NCBI GenBank assembly: GCA_010092695.1
Contig: JAADJJ010000001.1
Span: forward strand, 3,286,001 to 3,350,000
Source of the DNA: Enterobacteriaceae bacterium 4M9
Lineage (GTDB): Bacteria; Pseudomonadota; Gammaproteobacteria; Enterobacterales; Enterobacteriaceae
DNA: 64,000 bases
Direction: 5' to 3'
Part shown: positions 19,001 through 27,625 of the stretch, in pieces
How positions within the stretch are numbered: position 1 is the stretch's first letter
Layout: each line of letters begins with the position of its first letter
Notes under the pieces: model-generated
Databases searched by the model: none
Seen by the model: only the letters and a program-made list of their open reading frames with translations
Told to the model about the DNA's origin: nothing
Translations under genes and position numbers: made by a program

Positions 19001-20515
19001 CGCTTCGCGCAGCAAATCACGCGCAACATTCCAGGCTTCGCTACGGCTGACCGGGCCGTTAATCGCGCTGACCAACTGATAAGCCTGCTCAAACTGCGCG
19101 TGCGCAGCACGCGAAACGCTCATCTTCTGGTCAAGCGACAGCAGCTTTTCCGTCGCTTCCTGCTCTTTCGCCTGGAAGGTTTCCAGCCACTCGTCGGCGC
19201 TTTCCGCCGTCAAATCTGGCAAGTGGCACAGCTCGCGAGCGCGCTCAAGCGCCTGAAGCGCTTGTTGATACTGAATCGCGCGCGTTTGCTGCACGTCGAG
19301 CGCTTGCTGGTAATCAGCAAGCTGACTTTTCAGTTCATCCACCTCAAGCTCGGCGGACTCAGCACGGGCTTCGTTTTCTTCCTGCTGCTCCTGCGCTTCG
19401 GCAACCACTTCATTTTGCTCTTCAAGGCGCACCTGGAGTTCTTCAAGGTCTGCCTCGTAGCGCTCAATTTTCTCCTGCTGACGAAGTGCGGTCTGCACCA
19501 GGTTCAGGTGATCGCTTGCCGCCTGATAATCGGTTTCAAGATCGCCTTCAGAGCCTGCATGCTCTGCCAGTTCACGCGCCATTTCAACGTGCTTAAACTG
19601 CTCAGCGTTAAGCTGCTGGCGGCAGGTGTTTAATTCACGGCGCAATTCCAGCGCCTGATCGAGATGAATGCGCCGCTCGTTGGCATGGCGCATATAGTCC
19701 GCCGCCACGTAATCGGTCGCTTCAGAGATCAGATGCTTAAACAGGTCGCGGTCGGACTGAGTGACGCGGATGGCCTCAAGCGTCATGCGGTTTTCACGCA
19801 GAGCGGCTTCCATATCCTGGAACGCCTTACGCACGCCGCCGTTTTCCGGCAGCAGGTAGTCGCGCAGTGAACGGGTGATGGCGCTGGAAATCCCGCCGTA
19901 GAGCGAGGCTTCAATCAGTTTGTAGTATTTGCTGCGATCGGAGGCCGAGCGCAGGCGACGCGCCACCACGCCCAGGTCGAACATCAGCGAGTGATAGTCG
20001 GTGATGGAGTTAAACTGCTTAAACTGCACACCTTCGATGGCTTCAACTTTATCTTTAAGCTCATGCAGCGGCAGCACGCGCGCCTGGCGATCGCCCAGGG
20101 TTTCGGTCACCAGCTGTGTGGGCAGAATAGAAGTCGGCAGGCCCTGGATGGCAAACGGTTTGATATCGACCTTTCTGTCGCGACCGGCGACCTGTTGCAG
20201 GCGCACGCCCACCAGCACACGCTGGTGTCGCGAGTTTATGACGTCGAGCATCGAATAACACACGCCGGCCTTGAGCTTACCGTGCAGGCCTTTATCGCGT
20301 GAGCCGCTGGTGGCACCGGCTTCGGTGGTGTTACGAAAGTGCAGCAGCGTCAAATCAGGAATGAGCGCCGTGACAAAGGCCGCCATGGTGGTGGATTTGC
20401 CCGCGCCGTTACCACCCGAAAGCGTGGTCACCAGCTCATCAAGATCGAACGTGCGCGCGAAAAAGCCGTTCCAGTTAATCAGGGTCAGCGAGCGAAATTT
20501 ACCGCGTTCAATCAT
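16064..20515 (-). CDS. mukB: Chromosome condensin subunit MukB
   Basis: SMC-like ATPase of 1483 aa (E. coli 1486) that organises and segregates the chromosome with MukE and MukF. ATG 20515 gives the family start [10 protein letters not shown]; a 17-codon upstream extension is rejected. It overlaps the mukE stop by 8 nt. The N-terminal head has Walker A [9 protein letters not shown] (residues 34-42). Two long coiled coils flank the central hinge (about 670-780, including [24 protein letters not shown]). The C-terminal head has the signature [14 protein letters not shown] and Walker B [13 protein letters not shown]. It is the last gene of cmoM-mukF-mukE-mukB and the frame is complete. Confidence 0.98.
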   Translation of the reverse strand: [1483 protein letters not shown]

Positions 20516-21227
20516 GTTCATCCCCGGCGTTGTCATCGTCCTGACGAGTATCTTCGCTCTCGTCATCGTTCAGTTGCAGATGGTTTTCGACCGGCATGGC
20601 CTCACCGTCGCGAATCAGGCGCTTTTGCGCTTCGCGGGCATCATCACCGCTGCGCACGTCCGCACCAAAACGAAACACCGATTCGGTGATGCGAAACTTG
20701 CTGCTGTCGTGACCGGTAAACCAGATCATGCCAAGGCGGCGCAGACGCGCAAGCGAGGAGCGCATTTTCTCCTGCAATTTCTGGCGGTCAAGATCGGTAC
20801 CGGTGGAGCGGTTATTCACAAGCTTCATCAGCTTGCTTTCATCGGCGAGCGTCAGAAGCTCGTCGTAAAGCTCCTGCTGAGTGAAAATCCCCTCATTGGC
20901 CAGACGTTCCGGGCTGAGGTAGAGATAGCAGAGGATTTTGCCGACCATCATATCGAGCTCGGAAAGTACCGAGCGCGGGATAATGGTGGTCGAGCGCGGG
21001 CGCAGATAGAAGAACCCTTCCGGCGCGCGGATAAGCTCCACGTTGTAGCGCCCGTAGAACTCTTCCAGCTGCTCCTGGAAATCCATTAAAAAGGCATGAT
21101 TATCCAGCTCATCCAGCCCGATATGCTTACCGGCGCGCAGCTGACTGTCCAGCGCGGGGAAGAGTGGATTTACCAACGCTTGTGCCAGCTTCAGTGGCAT
21201 TAATTGTTCAATATTTGTCAATGACAT
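20508..21227 (-). CDS. mukE: Chromosome partition protein MukE
   Basis: Winged-helix KITE-type subunit that bridges MukF and the MukB heads. ATG 21227 gives MSLTNIEQLMPLKLAQ and 239 aa, close to E. coli MukE (234 aa); the 40-residue longer ORF is antisense-like and rejected. Conserved blocks are GLDELDNHAFLMDFQEQLEEFY and LYLSPERLANEGIFTQQELYDELLTLADE. The C-terminus is acidic (LNDDESEDTRQDDDN) and slightly longer than in E. coli. The start lies inside mukF (20-nt overlap) and the stop inside mukB (8-nt overlap), indicating tight translational coupling of the three subunits. Confidence 0.96.
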   Translation of the reverse strand: MSLTNIEQLMPLKLAQALVNPLFPALDSQLRAGKHIGLDELDNHAFLMDFQEQLEEFYGRYNVELIRAPEGFFYLRPRSTTIIPRSVLSELDMMVGKILCYLYLSPERLANEGIFTQQELYDELLTLADESKLMKLVNNRSTGTDLDRQKLQEKMRSSLARLRRLGMIWFTGHDSSKFRITESVFRFGADVRSGDDAREAQKRLIRDGEAMPVENHLQLNDDESEDTRQDDDNAGDEHD

Positions 21228-22530
21228 TCGCCTGTACTCTGGCTCCGTAATCATTAATCGGCTGCCACGACGCGGGCAGTCCAATAAAATCGGCTTCGGC
21301 AACGCCCAGGCGTACAGCCTGGTCGACGACGATGCGCGCGACATCAAAATGGCGGGCGCGAGGATACTGCGCCAGATATTCGCGCATCACAATCGTGAGG
21401 TCGAGTGGCGCATTTTGGGTTTTATAAACCGCCAGCGCGGCTTCAATCATCGCTGCCAGCTGCTCGCGGATTTCGTTAAACTCTTCAAACTCCAGCTCTG
21501 ACGGCAATTCGCCGGTCACTTCTTCATCACGCAGCGACATCTCTTCGTCACGCATATCCAGCAGGCGATCGGCATTGGCGTAGGTCAATGCCCACGGCGC
21601 ATCGAAGTAGTTTTGCACCGACTGGCGCAGGCGCTGGGCGAAGACGCGATTTTTATCCATATCGATAGCGGTACGGATAAATTTATGCACGTGGCGGTCA
21701 TAGCCAATCCACAAATCGATAGCCTGCTGGCCCCAGCTGGTAATGCGGTCCAGCTTGCTCTGCAAATCAAACACCAGCCGGTCGATGAAATGCAGGTCAT
21801 CCATGCCCATCGTCGCTTCCTGGATACGCAGCAGATTGGCCTGAAGTTTATCGCCTGCGGCTTCAAGCGTATCCTGCAGCTCACGCAGTGTACCGGAGGT
21901 TTCTGACAGCAGCAGTTCGCAACTGGAAATGGCGGCGCGCCAGTCTTTATTGAGCAGCGAGGCGATATCTTCTTTCACCTGGTGCTGCTGCTCGTCCATT
22001 ACGCGCTGGGTCAAATCGATGCTGTCGAAAATCTCCGCAACCGAATATTTGAGCGGCGCGAATACGTGGCGATGCCAGTGAAATTCATCACCGCCCTCGG
22101 CGGCCGAATCTGCAGCACTTTTCAGTTCACCTGCCACCACCGACAGCTGCATAGACAGACGCAGCGTAGAAAATTCACGCTGGCGAATATAGTAGTCGGT
22201 AATGCCAATACCCAGCGGCGTCAGGCGATAAATGGCGTTGCCTTCGGTCAGTTCGCTGGTAAAGCGGTTAAACAGGCGCTGGCGCACCATATCGTTAATG
22301 GCGTTGTTGGCGCGCTGGGCAATAGTTTCACTGCTCTGTTCAAAAACGTCGCTGACATGGCGAAAGGCGTCAACCAGTTCACCTTCGGTCAGTTCACCAT
22401 CCAGCCGCTCGCCGTTGAGCGTGGCGACAGCGAGCAAAAATGCCAGCCTTTCGCCCGGCAGCGAGATGGAGAAATCGTTTTTTCTGGCCCAGGCAACCAG
22501 TTCAGGTACTGTCTGGGAAAAATCACTCAT
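21208..22530 (-). CDS. mukF: Chromosome partition protein MukF (kleisin)
   Basis: Kleisin subunit of 440 aa, identical in length to E. coli MukF. It dimerises through its N-terminal winged-helix domain (about residues 1-120, MSDFSQTVPELVAWARKNDF) and binds MukE and the MukB head and neck through its middle and C-terminal parts. The central helical bundle is seen as DSIDLTQRVMDEQQHQVKEDI and the linker as acidic LRDEEVTGELPSELEFEEF. It starts 3 nt beyond the cmoM stop and overlaps mukE by 20 nt. Confidence 0.97.
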   Translation of the reverse strand: MSDFSQTVPELVAWARKNDFSISLPGERLAFLLAVATLNGERLDGELTEGELVDAFRHVSDVFEQSSETIAQRANNAINDMVRQRLFNRFTSELTEGNAIYRLTPLGIGITDYYIRQREFSTLRLSMQLSVVAGELKSAADSAAEGGDEFHWHRHVFAPLKYSVAEIFDSIDLTQRVMDEQQHQVKEDIASLLNKDWRAAISSCELLLSETSGTLRELQDTLEAAGDKLQANLLRIQEATMGMDDLHFIDRLVFDLQSKLDRITSWGQQAIDLWIGYDRHVHKFIRTAIDMDKNRVFAQRLRQSVQNYFDAPWALTYANADRLLDMRDEEMSLRDEEVTGELPSELEFEEFNEIREQLAAMIEAALAVYKTQNAPLDLTIVMREYLAQYPRARHFDVARIVVDQAVRLGVAEADFIGLPASWQPINDYGARVQANVIDKY

Positions 22531-22533
22531 AGC

Positions 22534-23313
22534 TTATCCCTGATTCTCCGGCTTTTGCGCAATCACATGAATATAACGCCCCATGCTTATCCAGGGCTCC
22601 TGTCGGCAGTATTGCGTTTCGAGCGCAAGAAGCTGGTCAAAGCAGTCGCGCTGCCGATGCTTTTCACGCAGATAATCATGGAACACACGAACCCCGGTTT
22701 TACTCTCAATACGCCAACCAATTTGCTCCAGCCAGCGATAAACCTGCTCCGGCGCTAAAGGATGATCGGGCGAAAGGGTGCGTTTTTTCTTTTTTTGCAT
22801 CCCCTGCTGCACATAGTCGAAGTTTCCCGCCACCATGTTGTGCATCAGAAGACCGTTAGCATTGTAGAACATCAGCGACAGTGCGCCGCCGGGGGCCAGA
22901 TATGACCACAGTGTTTCCAGCATAGCGCAGGGATCGGCAACCCATTCCAGCACCGCATGGAACAATATCAGATCAACCTGGCTTTCCAAATGCTCGCCAA
23001 CATTCTGGGCGGAAGAATGTACAAAATGCATGTTCCCGCTCACACCTTTTTCATCCGCATTGAGTCGCGCACGCGCTACCATTTCCGCAGATAAATCACA
23101 CAGCGTGACGCGATGGCCCAGCTCTGCAAGGCGACAAGCGTTGTGCCCTTCTCCGCCGCCTGCATCAAGAATGTGCAAACGGCGAGAGGCGCGTTGCGCC
23201 AGCAGCGGTTCCAGGTCTTGCCATAAAATGGCCTGACGCAATCGTCCTTTTGTCGTGCCGTAGATGTTGCGCGCAAATTTTTCGGCAATGTCGTCGAAAT
23301 TGCGATCGTTCAT
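22534..23313 (-). CDS. cmoM: tRNA 5-carboxymethoxyuridine methyltransferase CmoM (SmtA)
   Basis: SAM-dependent methyltransferase that methylates cmo5U34 to mcmo5U in tRNA. ATG 23313 gives MNDRNFDDIAEKFARNIYGTT and 259 aa (E. coli 261). The longer ORF from 23343 adds ten unlikely residues. SAM-binding motif I is LDAGGGEG (residues 49-56). The substrate-region segment NMVAGNFDYVQQGMQKKKKRTLSPD is as in E. coli. It is the first gene of the muk operon, 3 nt before mukF, and is divergent from elyC across 134 bp. Confidence 0.95.
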   Translation of the reverse strand: MNDRNFDDIAEKFARNIYGTTKGRLRQAILWQDLEPLLAQRASRRLHILDAGGGEGHNACRLAELGHRVTLCDLSAEMVARARLNADEKGVSGNMHFVHSSAQNVGEHLESQVDLILFHAVLEWVADPCAMLETLWSYLAPGGALSLMFYNANGLLMHNMVAGNFDYVQQGMQKKKKRTLSPDHPLAPEQVYRWLEQIGWRIESKTGVRVFHDYLREKHRQRDCFDQLLALETQYCRQEPWISMGRYIHVIAQKPENQG

Positions 23314-23447
23314 CGCCTGAACTCCCTGAACACAAGCGCCCATGATGCAAAACCGCTATTTTGTCATACCCGAGGCGAGAATGAATCCTTCTGGTGTAAT
23401 ATCACGGGGATTTCTCCTCTGGATGGCTAAAAAAGGAACAAAGCACG

Positions 23448-24224
23448 ATGCTTTTTATGCTTAAGAAATACGTTGGCGGCCTGCTGTTGCCACTGCCTTT
23501 TCTGTTGCTTCTGATGGGAGTTGCCATTGCTCTGCTGTGGTTTACCCGCTGGCAGAAAAGTGCCCGCACGCTGCTGACCTTAAGCTGGCTCACGCTGCTG
23601 CTCATTAGCCTGCAACCCGTAGCCGATAAAATGCTCAAACCCATTGAAGATAGTTACCCAACCTGGCGCGGCGGCGAGAAGGTCAATTACATCGTGGTGC
23701 TCGGCGGTGGCTATACCTGGAACCCGGACTGGGCACCCAGTTCTAACCTGACTAACAATAGTCTGCCACGCGTCACCGAAGGCGTACGCCTGTGGCTTGC
23801 TAACCCCGGTGCAAAAATGATTTTTACCGGTGCGGCCGCACCCACAAACCCGGTGAGCACCGCAGAAGCAGGCGCACGCGTCGCGCAAAGCCTTGGCGTG
23901 CCGCGTGCGGATATCATTACGCTGGATAATGCCAAAGACACCGAAGAAGAAGCCGCCGCTGTGGCAAAAACACTCGGTCAGCAACCGTTCCTTCTGGTAA
24001 CGTCCGCTTCGCACCTCCCAAGAGCGATGGTTTTTTTCCAGCAGCAGGGCTTGCAGCCGATTCCCGCCCCAGCGAACCAGTTGGCTATCACCTCGCCGCT
24101 GCAAACCTTTGAGCGAGTCATTCCGTCACCGCTCTGGCTGCAGCACAGCGAGCGAGTGGTCTATGAAACGCTGGGGAGAATCTGGCAGAAAATGAAGGGC
24201 TCGGCCTCACAGCCAGGGGAGTAA
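23448..24224 (+). CDS. elyC: Envelope biogenesis factor ElyC (YcbC)
   Basis: Inner-membrane protein of 258 aa (E. coli 259) with a DUF218 domain. In E. coli its loss causes lysis at low temperature through defects in peptidoglycan synthesis or lipid-carrier metabolism. Two N-terminal membrane helices (about residues 10-30 and 38-56) precede the periplasmic DUF218 domain. That domain opens with VNYIVVLGGGYTWNP and carries LVTSASHLPRA. ATG 23448 follows AAAGGAACAAAGCACG. The C-terminal 18 bp overlap the convergent ycbJ. The biochemical activity is not known. Confidence 0.93.
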   Translation: MLFMLKKYVGGLLLPLPFLLLLMGVAIALLWFTRWQKSARTLLTLSWLTLLLISLQPVADKMLKPIEDSYPTWRGGEKVNYIVVLGGGYTWNPDWAPSSNLTNNSLPRVTEGVRLWLANPGAKMIFTGAAAPTNPVSTAEAGARVAQSLGVPRADIITLDNAKDTEEEAAAVAKTLGQQPFLLVTSASHLPRAMVFFQQQGLQPIPAPANQLAITSPLQTFERVIPSPLWLQHSERVVYETLGRIWQKMKGSASQPGE

Positions 24225-25103
24225 CGCCTTCGCGGCAGCGTCAAACGCGGGCCGGTTCATGCGCCCGCAGCTTACCAGCCGCGCGATTTCACTCCACAGC
24301 ACATACAACCAGCGCCGCCACATGAACGACTCGGCCACCGGTGCGCGCTGGAGATAGTGCCATAGCAGACTTTCCGGTAGCCCCTGCTCCTGCAAACGGA
24401 ACAGTTCATATTCCCGAGGCGCCCAGAGAATCGCACCTGGATTGACTATTGCCGTCAGCTGATCGCTGCGCGCATCTTTAAGCATGCTGCGCAGCGTAAA
24501 GTTGCCATGTACCAGCACGCAGCCATCGCTGAAATTATCAAACAATTGCGGCAGCGCTTCGCGAGTGCGAAAAAGGATGCGCTTATCCTGCATGCTCAGT
24601 CCGCTGCTCTGAAACTGATTGAGCGTGCTCCATAACACCTCGACACGCTGGCGATACCAGTCGGACCACAGGTTTTCCTGCGTGCTGTCAACATCACCCA
24701 CGCAGCCATGGCTGTCCACCCGGTGCCAGCTCAAAAGCGCTTCAACAATCTCGTCCTTAAGCTGCTCCCAGAGCTGCGGCGTACGCGTGGGGGCCTCAAC
24801 CGACACTCCGCGCAGCCGCTCAATAAGCAGCACGTCCGGCGCGGCACTATTATCATGCGTAACCACACCGTAAACGACCGGCACTCGTACTGTTGCATGA
24901 CGCGCCAGTAACGACATTTTCCAGGCGATGCGAGCAGCAAGATCCGGTGAGGTGTAGCATTTTGCTAACAGCGGCATCGGCTGCCCCCGCTCGTCGTACA
25001 GCGACCACAATGAGTTTTCCGGTGTCTTGCTGATGCACTCCATCCGGCTCAATGGCTCGCCCAGCAAATGGCTCAGTTCAGCACGCAGTCGCTCCATTCG
25101 CAC
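24207..25103 (-). CDS. ycbJ: Conserved YcbJ protein, aminoglycoside-phosphotransferase-like fold
   Basis: A 298-aa protein matching E. coli YcbJ (297 aa, start MRLERL against MRMERL here). The family has an APH/choline-kinase-like fold: PLLAKCY resembles a nucleotide-binding beta strand, and CVLVHGNFTLRSMLKD occupies the place of the catalytic HGD-N loop. Asn stands in place of the catalytic Asp (HGN), as in E. coli YcbJ from memory, so kinase activity is doubtful. The function is unknown. It is convergent with elyC (18-nt overlap). Confidence 0.85.
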   Translation of the reverse strand: MRMERLRAELSHLLGEPLSRMECISKTPENSLWSLYDERGQPMPLLAKCYTSPDLAARIAWKMSLLARHATVRVPVVYGVVTHDNSAAPDVLLIERLRGVSVEAPTRTPQLWEQLKDEIVEALLSWHRVDSHGCVGDVDSTQENLWSDWYRQRVEVLWSTLNQFQSSGLSMQDKRILFRTREALPQLFDNFSDGCVLVHGNFTLRSMLKDARSDQLTAIVNPGAILWAPREYELFRLQEQGLPESLLWHYLQRAPVAESFMWRRWLYVLWSEIARLVSCGRMNRPAFDAAAKALLPWL

Positions 25104-25323
25104 TATCCCTCATGAAAAACCTGCCTTTATGATGTGCCTGCCTCTGACGAATGTCACCAGGCAAGATCAAAAGCGAGGCGCCTTCGCAAGAAATAGCCAT
25201 AAATCGTCTGACGATATCCTGTAGCAATAAGGGCAAGCGATGGTTCCGGTTACGTGATATCAGTGCGCGTTAAGGACGTCGGTACTCAAGGAGATATGGC
25301 AAGAAAGAACGATTTACTTTCAG

Positions 25324-25356
25324 CAAAAATGGCAGAGAGAGCGGCTGCTCTCTCTG
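25324..25356 (-). terminator. kdsB terminator
   Basis: Perfect 10-bp stem CAGAGAGAGC/GCTCTCTCTG (25333-25342 with 25347-25356) with a 4-nt loop. On the minus strand a TTTTT tract follows after CCA. It lies 11 nt beyond the kdsB stop. Confidence 0.85.
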
Positions 25357-25366
25357 GAAAGACTAC

Positions 25367-26113
25367 TTAACGCATTTCCGCGCGCACGCGCTCAAGATCT
25401 TCAGGCGTATCGACGCCGGTACCGGGAACCTGCTTTGCCACATCTACGTGGATTTTTTCGCCGTACCACAGCACGCGCAGCTGTTCGAGCATTTCAATGC
25501 GCTCAAGCGGGCTTGGCGCCCAACTTACGTAGCGGCGGATAAAACCCGCACGATAGCCATAAATGCCGATGTGGCGCAGCAGCGTGTCACCGATATTGTC
25601 GCGGGATTGAGCAAATCTGTCGCGATCCCACGGGATAGTGGCGCGAGAAAAATAGAGCGCATAGCCCTGCGCGTCGCGAACGACTTTCACAGCATTGGGA
25701 TTAAAAGCCTCCTGCGCATCGTGAATGGGTACTGCCAGCGTCGCCATACCGGCACTGCTGGCAACCAGGTTTTCGGCAACCTGACGCACGATAACCGGCG
25801 GGATCGTGGGCTCGTCACCCTGAATGTTAACGATTGGCGTATCGTCCGCAAAGCCGCACTTCTCCACCACTTCAGCCAGCCGCTCAGTGCCAGACTGATG
25901 ATCCGCGCGCGTCATGCATACTTCGCCGCCAGCGGCCTCTACCGCACGTGCCACATCGTCATGATCCGTTGCCACGATAATACGTGAAGCACCAGCCTCG
26001 CGGGCGCGCTCCAGCACGTGAACAATCATCGGCTTGCCGTTAATGTCTTTGAGCGGCTTACCAGGCAGGCGTGTGGACGCGTAACGCGCAGGGATAATGG
26101 CAACAAAACTCAT
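25367..26113 (-). CDS. kdsB: 3-deoxy-manno-octulosonate cytidylyltransferase
   Basis: CMP-KDO synthetase of 248 aa (E. coli 248) that activates KDO for transfer to lipid A in LPS inner-core synthesis. The N-terminal nucleotide-binding signature is IIPARYASTRLPGKPL (residues 6-21). VNIQGDEPTIPP is the metal/CTP motif and SGTERLAEV is also conserved. Its start overlaps the ycaR stop in an ATGA (26110-26113), so it is translationally coupled at the end of the comEC-msbA-lpxK-ycaQ-ycaR-kdsB run. Confidence 0.97.
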   Translation of the reverse strand: MSFVAIIPARYASTRLPGKPLKDINGKPMIVHVLERAREAGASRIIVATDHDDVARAVEAAGGEVCMTRADHQSGTERLAEVVEKCGFADDTPIVNIQGDEPTIPPVIVRQVAENLVASSAGMATLAVPIHDAQEAFNPNAVKVVRDAQGYALYFSRATIPWDRDRFAQSRDNIGDTLLRHIGIYGYRAGFIRRYVSWAPSPLERIEMLEQLRVLWYGEKIHVDVAKQVPGTGVDTPEDLERVRAEMR

Positions 26114-26292
26114 GGTTTGCTCTCTTCAACGCTAAGTGAACGCGCTTCATTTTCCAGTAATACCGGAATGCCATCGCGTAACGGGAAAGCCAGCGCGTCA
26201 GACTTACAAATGAGTTCTTGCGTCTCTTTGTTGAACCAGAGTTTCCCGTTGCAAACCGGGCAGGCGATAATTTCAAGCAAGCGGTGATCCAT
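26110..26292 (-). CDS. ycaR: Trm112-like zinc-ribbon protein YcaR
   Basis: Small protein of 60 aa, exactly the size of E. coli YcaR (MDHRLLEIIACPVCNG). The GGAGG ribosome binding site 7 nt upstream fixes ATG 26292; the longer ORF to 26376 runs into ycaQ and is not used. It belongs to the Trm112/UPF0434 family. CPVC and a later lone Cys (ELICKS) are visible, so the zinc ribbon is incomplete, as is usual in this branch. Its specific role is unknown; it is always found before kdsB and is coupled to it by ATGA. Confidence 0.93.
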   Translation of the reverse strand: MDHRLLEIIACPVCNGKLWFNKETQELICKSDALAFPLRDGIPVLLENEARSLSVEESKP

Positions 26293-26327
26293 AATTCCTC
26301 CAGAATGGACCGGGGAGCGAGAGGCGC

Positions 26328-27569
26328 TCAGAATAACACAGAGCCGCCGGGGATTTCCCGGTGTTTGCCCCAGCACTGGGCCAGAAAATCAGGCAGGGAT
26401 GTAAAGCGAATCTCACGCGCGCCCTGCCAGCGCGCAAAGTCATCCAGCGCCGTGCCAAGCCCGGTGGCAAGACCTGTACCCGGCTTTATCTCTTCTTCGA
26501 GCCAGAGATTAATGACCTCAAGATAGCCCGCCTTGCGGTGGATTTTGGCATCCATTCGCCCGACCAGCGCGCCGCGATGCAGTAATGGCAGCACAAAATA
26601 GCCGTACTGGCGCTTTAGCGCTGGCGTGTAACACTCCAGCCGATAGCGGAAATCAAAAAACTGCTCAGCGCGTTTTCTGTCCCAGACCACCGGATCAAAT
26701 GGCGACAGCACCGTGCTGTGCGTGGCACTCAGCGTACCTGCCTGTGCCCGTGCCAGCAGCGGCTCAAGCGAACGATGTAGCCACATGGCACCAAGCCGCT
26801 CCACTTCCACAGCCATAATTTCCCCCTGCTCCTGCCACTGCGCCAGCAGCGGTGCCAGTGCAACGTTGCGCAGGCGGTAGTAATCGGCAAGCCAGGCCGG
26901 TAAAAACACCCCCAGACTGCGCGCGCTGTTGAGTAACATCTGGCGCTGTGCTTCCTCGCGTGATGGCAAATCGCGGACGTCGTCCCACTGCGGCTGCACG
27001 CGCTCGGTAAGATCGTAGATACGCTGGAAGTTATGACGAGCCTTAACCATCAGCTTGCCCGCCGTGAACAGGCCTTCGAGATGGCGCTTGTGCGGCTTCC
27101 ACTCCCACCAGCCTCCCGCCCCTTTACGCGGATGCTCAAAATCCGCAGACCGCACCGGTCCGTTGAGACGCACGTGCTCAAGCAGCTGTGCAATGTCCTG
27201 CTCATGCTCCTGCATCCAGGCAGTACGATATTTCCAGCCCATATTTTCGGGTTGCAGCATGTTATGGCGCACCAGGCCAAAATCATCACGTGGCAAAAAG
27301 CAGGCTTCATGCGCCCAGTACTCAAAAATATCACCGCGCGCCAGCGCTTCCTCCAGCCAGAGCTGAGGGTAGTCACCAAGACGGCTGAACAACACAAGAT
27401 AAGGGCTGCGCGCCACCACGTTAATGGTGTCGATTTGCAGCAAAGACATGCGGGAAATAGCGGCCGGTACATCCTGCTCACGCGCTCGGCGGCGCGGTTT
27501 TTGCAGCAGCCCCTGGGCTGCGAGATGAAGATGGCGGGCAGCGCGCAGTGAGAGTTGAGGAATGGGCAC
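26328..27569 (-). CDS. ycaQ: Interstrand DNA crosslink repair glycosylase YcaQ
   Basis: HTH_42-family DNA glycosylase of 413 aa (E. coli 410) that unhooks nitrogen-mustard crosslinks and alkylated purines. The catalytic QxD motif is Gln45-Ile-Asp47 within SRMSLLQIDTINVVARS, the YcaQ rather than the AlkZ (QxQ) version. Winged-helix modules and a C-terminal barrel with SPFDPVVWDRKRAEQFF and HRKAGYLEV are present. It lies 56 nt after lpxK and 35 nt before ycaR in the same direction. The frame is intact. Confidence 0.93.
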   Translation of the reverse strand: MPIPQLSLRAARHLHLAAQGLLQKPRRRAREQDVPAAISRMSLLQIDTINVVARSPYLVLFSRLGDYPQLWLEEALARGDIFEYWAHEACFLPRDDFGLVRHNMLQPENMGWKYRTAWMQEHEQDIAQLLEHVRLNGPVRSADFEHPRKGAGGWWEWKPHKRHLEGLFTAGKLMVKARHNFQRIYDLTERVQPQWDDVRDLPSREEAQRQMLLNSARSLGVFLPAWLADYYRLRNVALAPLLAQWQEQGEIMAVEVERLGAMWLHRSLEPLLARAQAGTLSATHSTVLSPFDPVVWDRKRAEQFFDFRYRLECYTPALKRQYGYFVLPLLHRGALVGRMDAKIHRKAGYLEVINLWLEEEIKPGTGLATGLGTALDDFARWQGAREIRFTSLPDFLAQCWGKHREIPGGSVLF

Positions 27570-27625
27570 AGCATCTCCTGAAGGCCGATGCGCGGTCGGC
27601 CAGCAAGACGATAAGAAGCTGCGCC

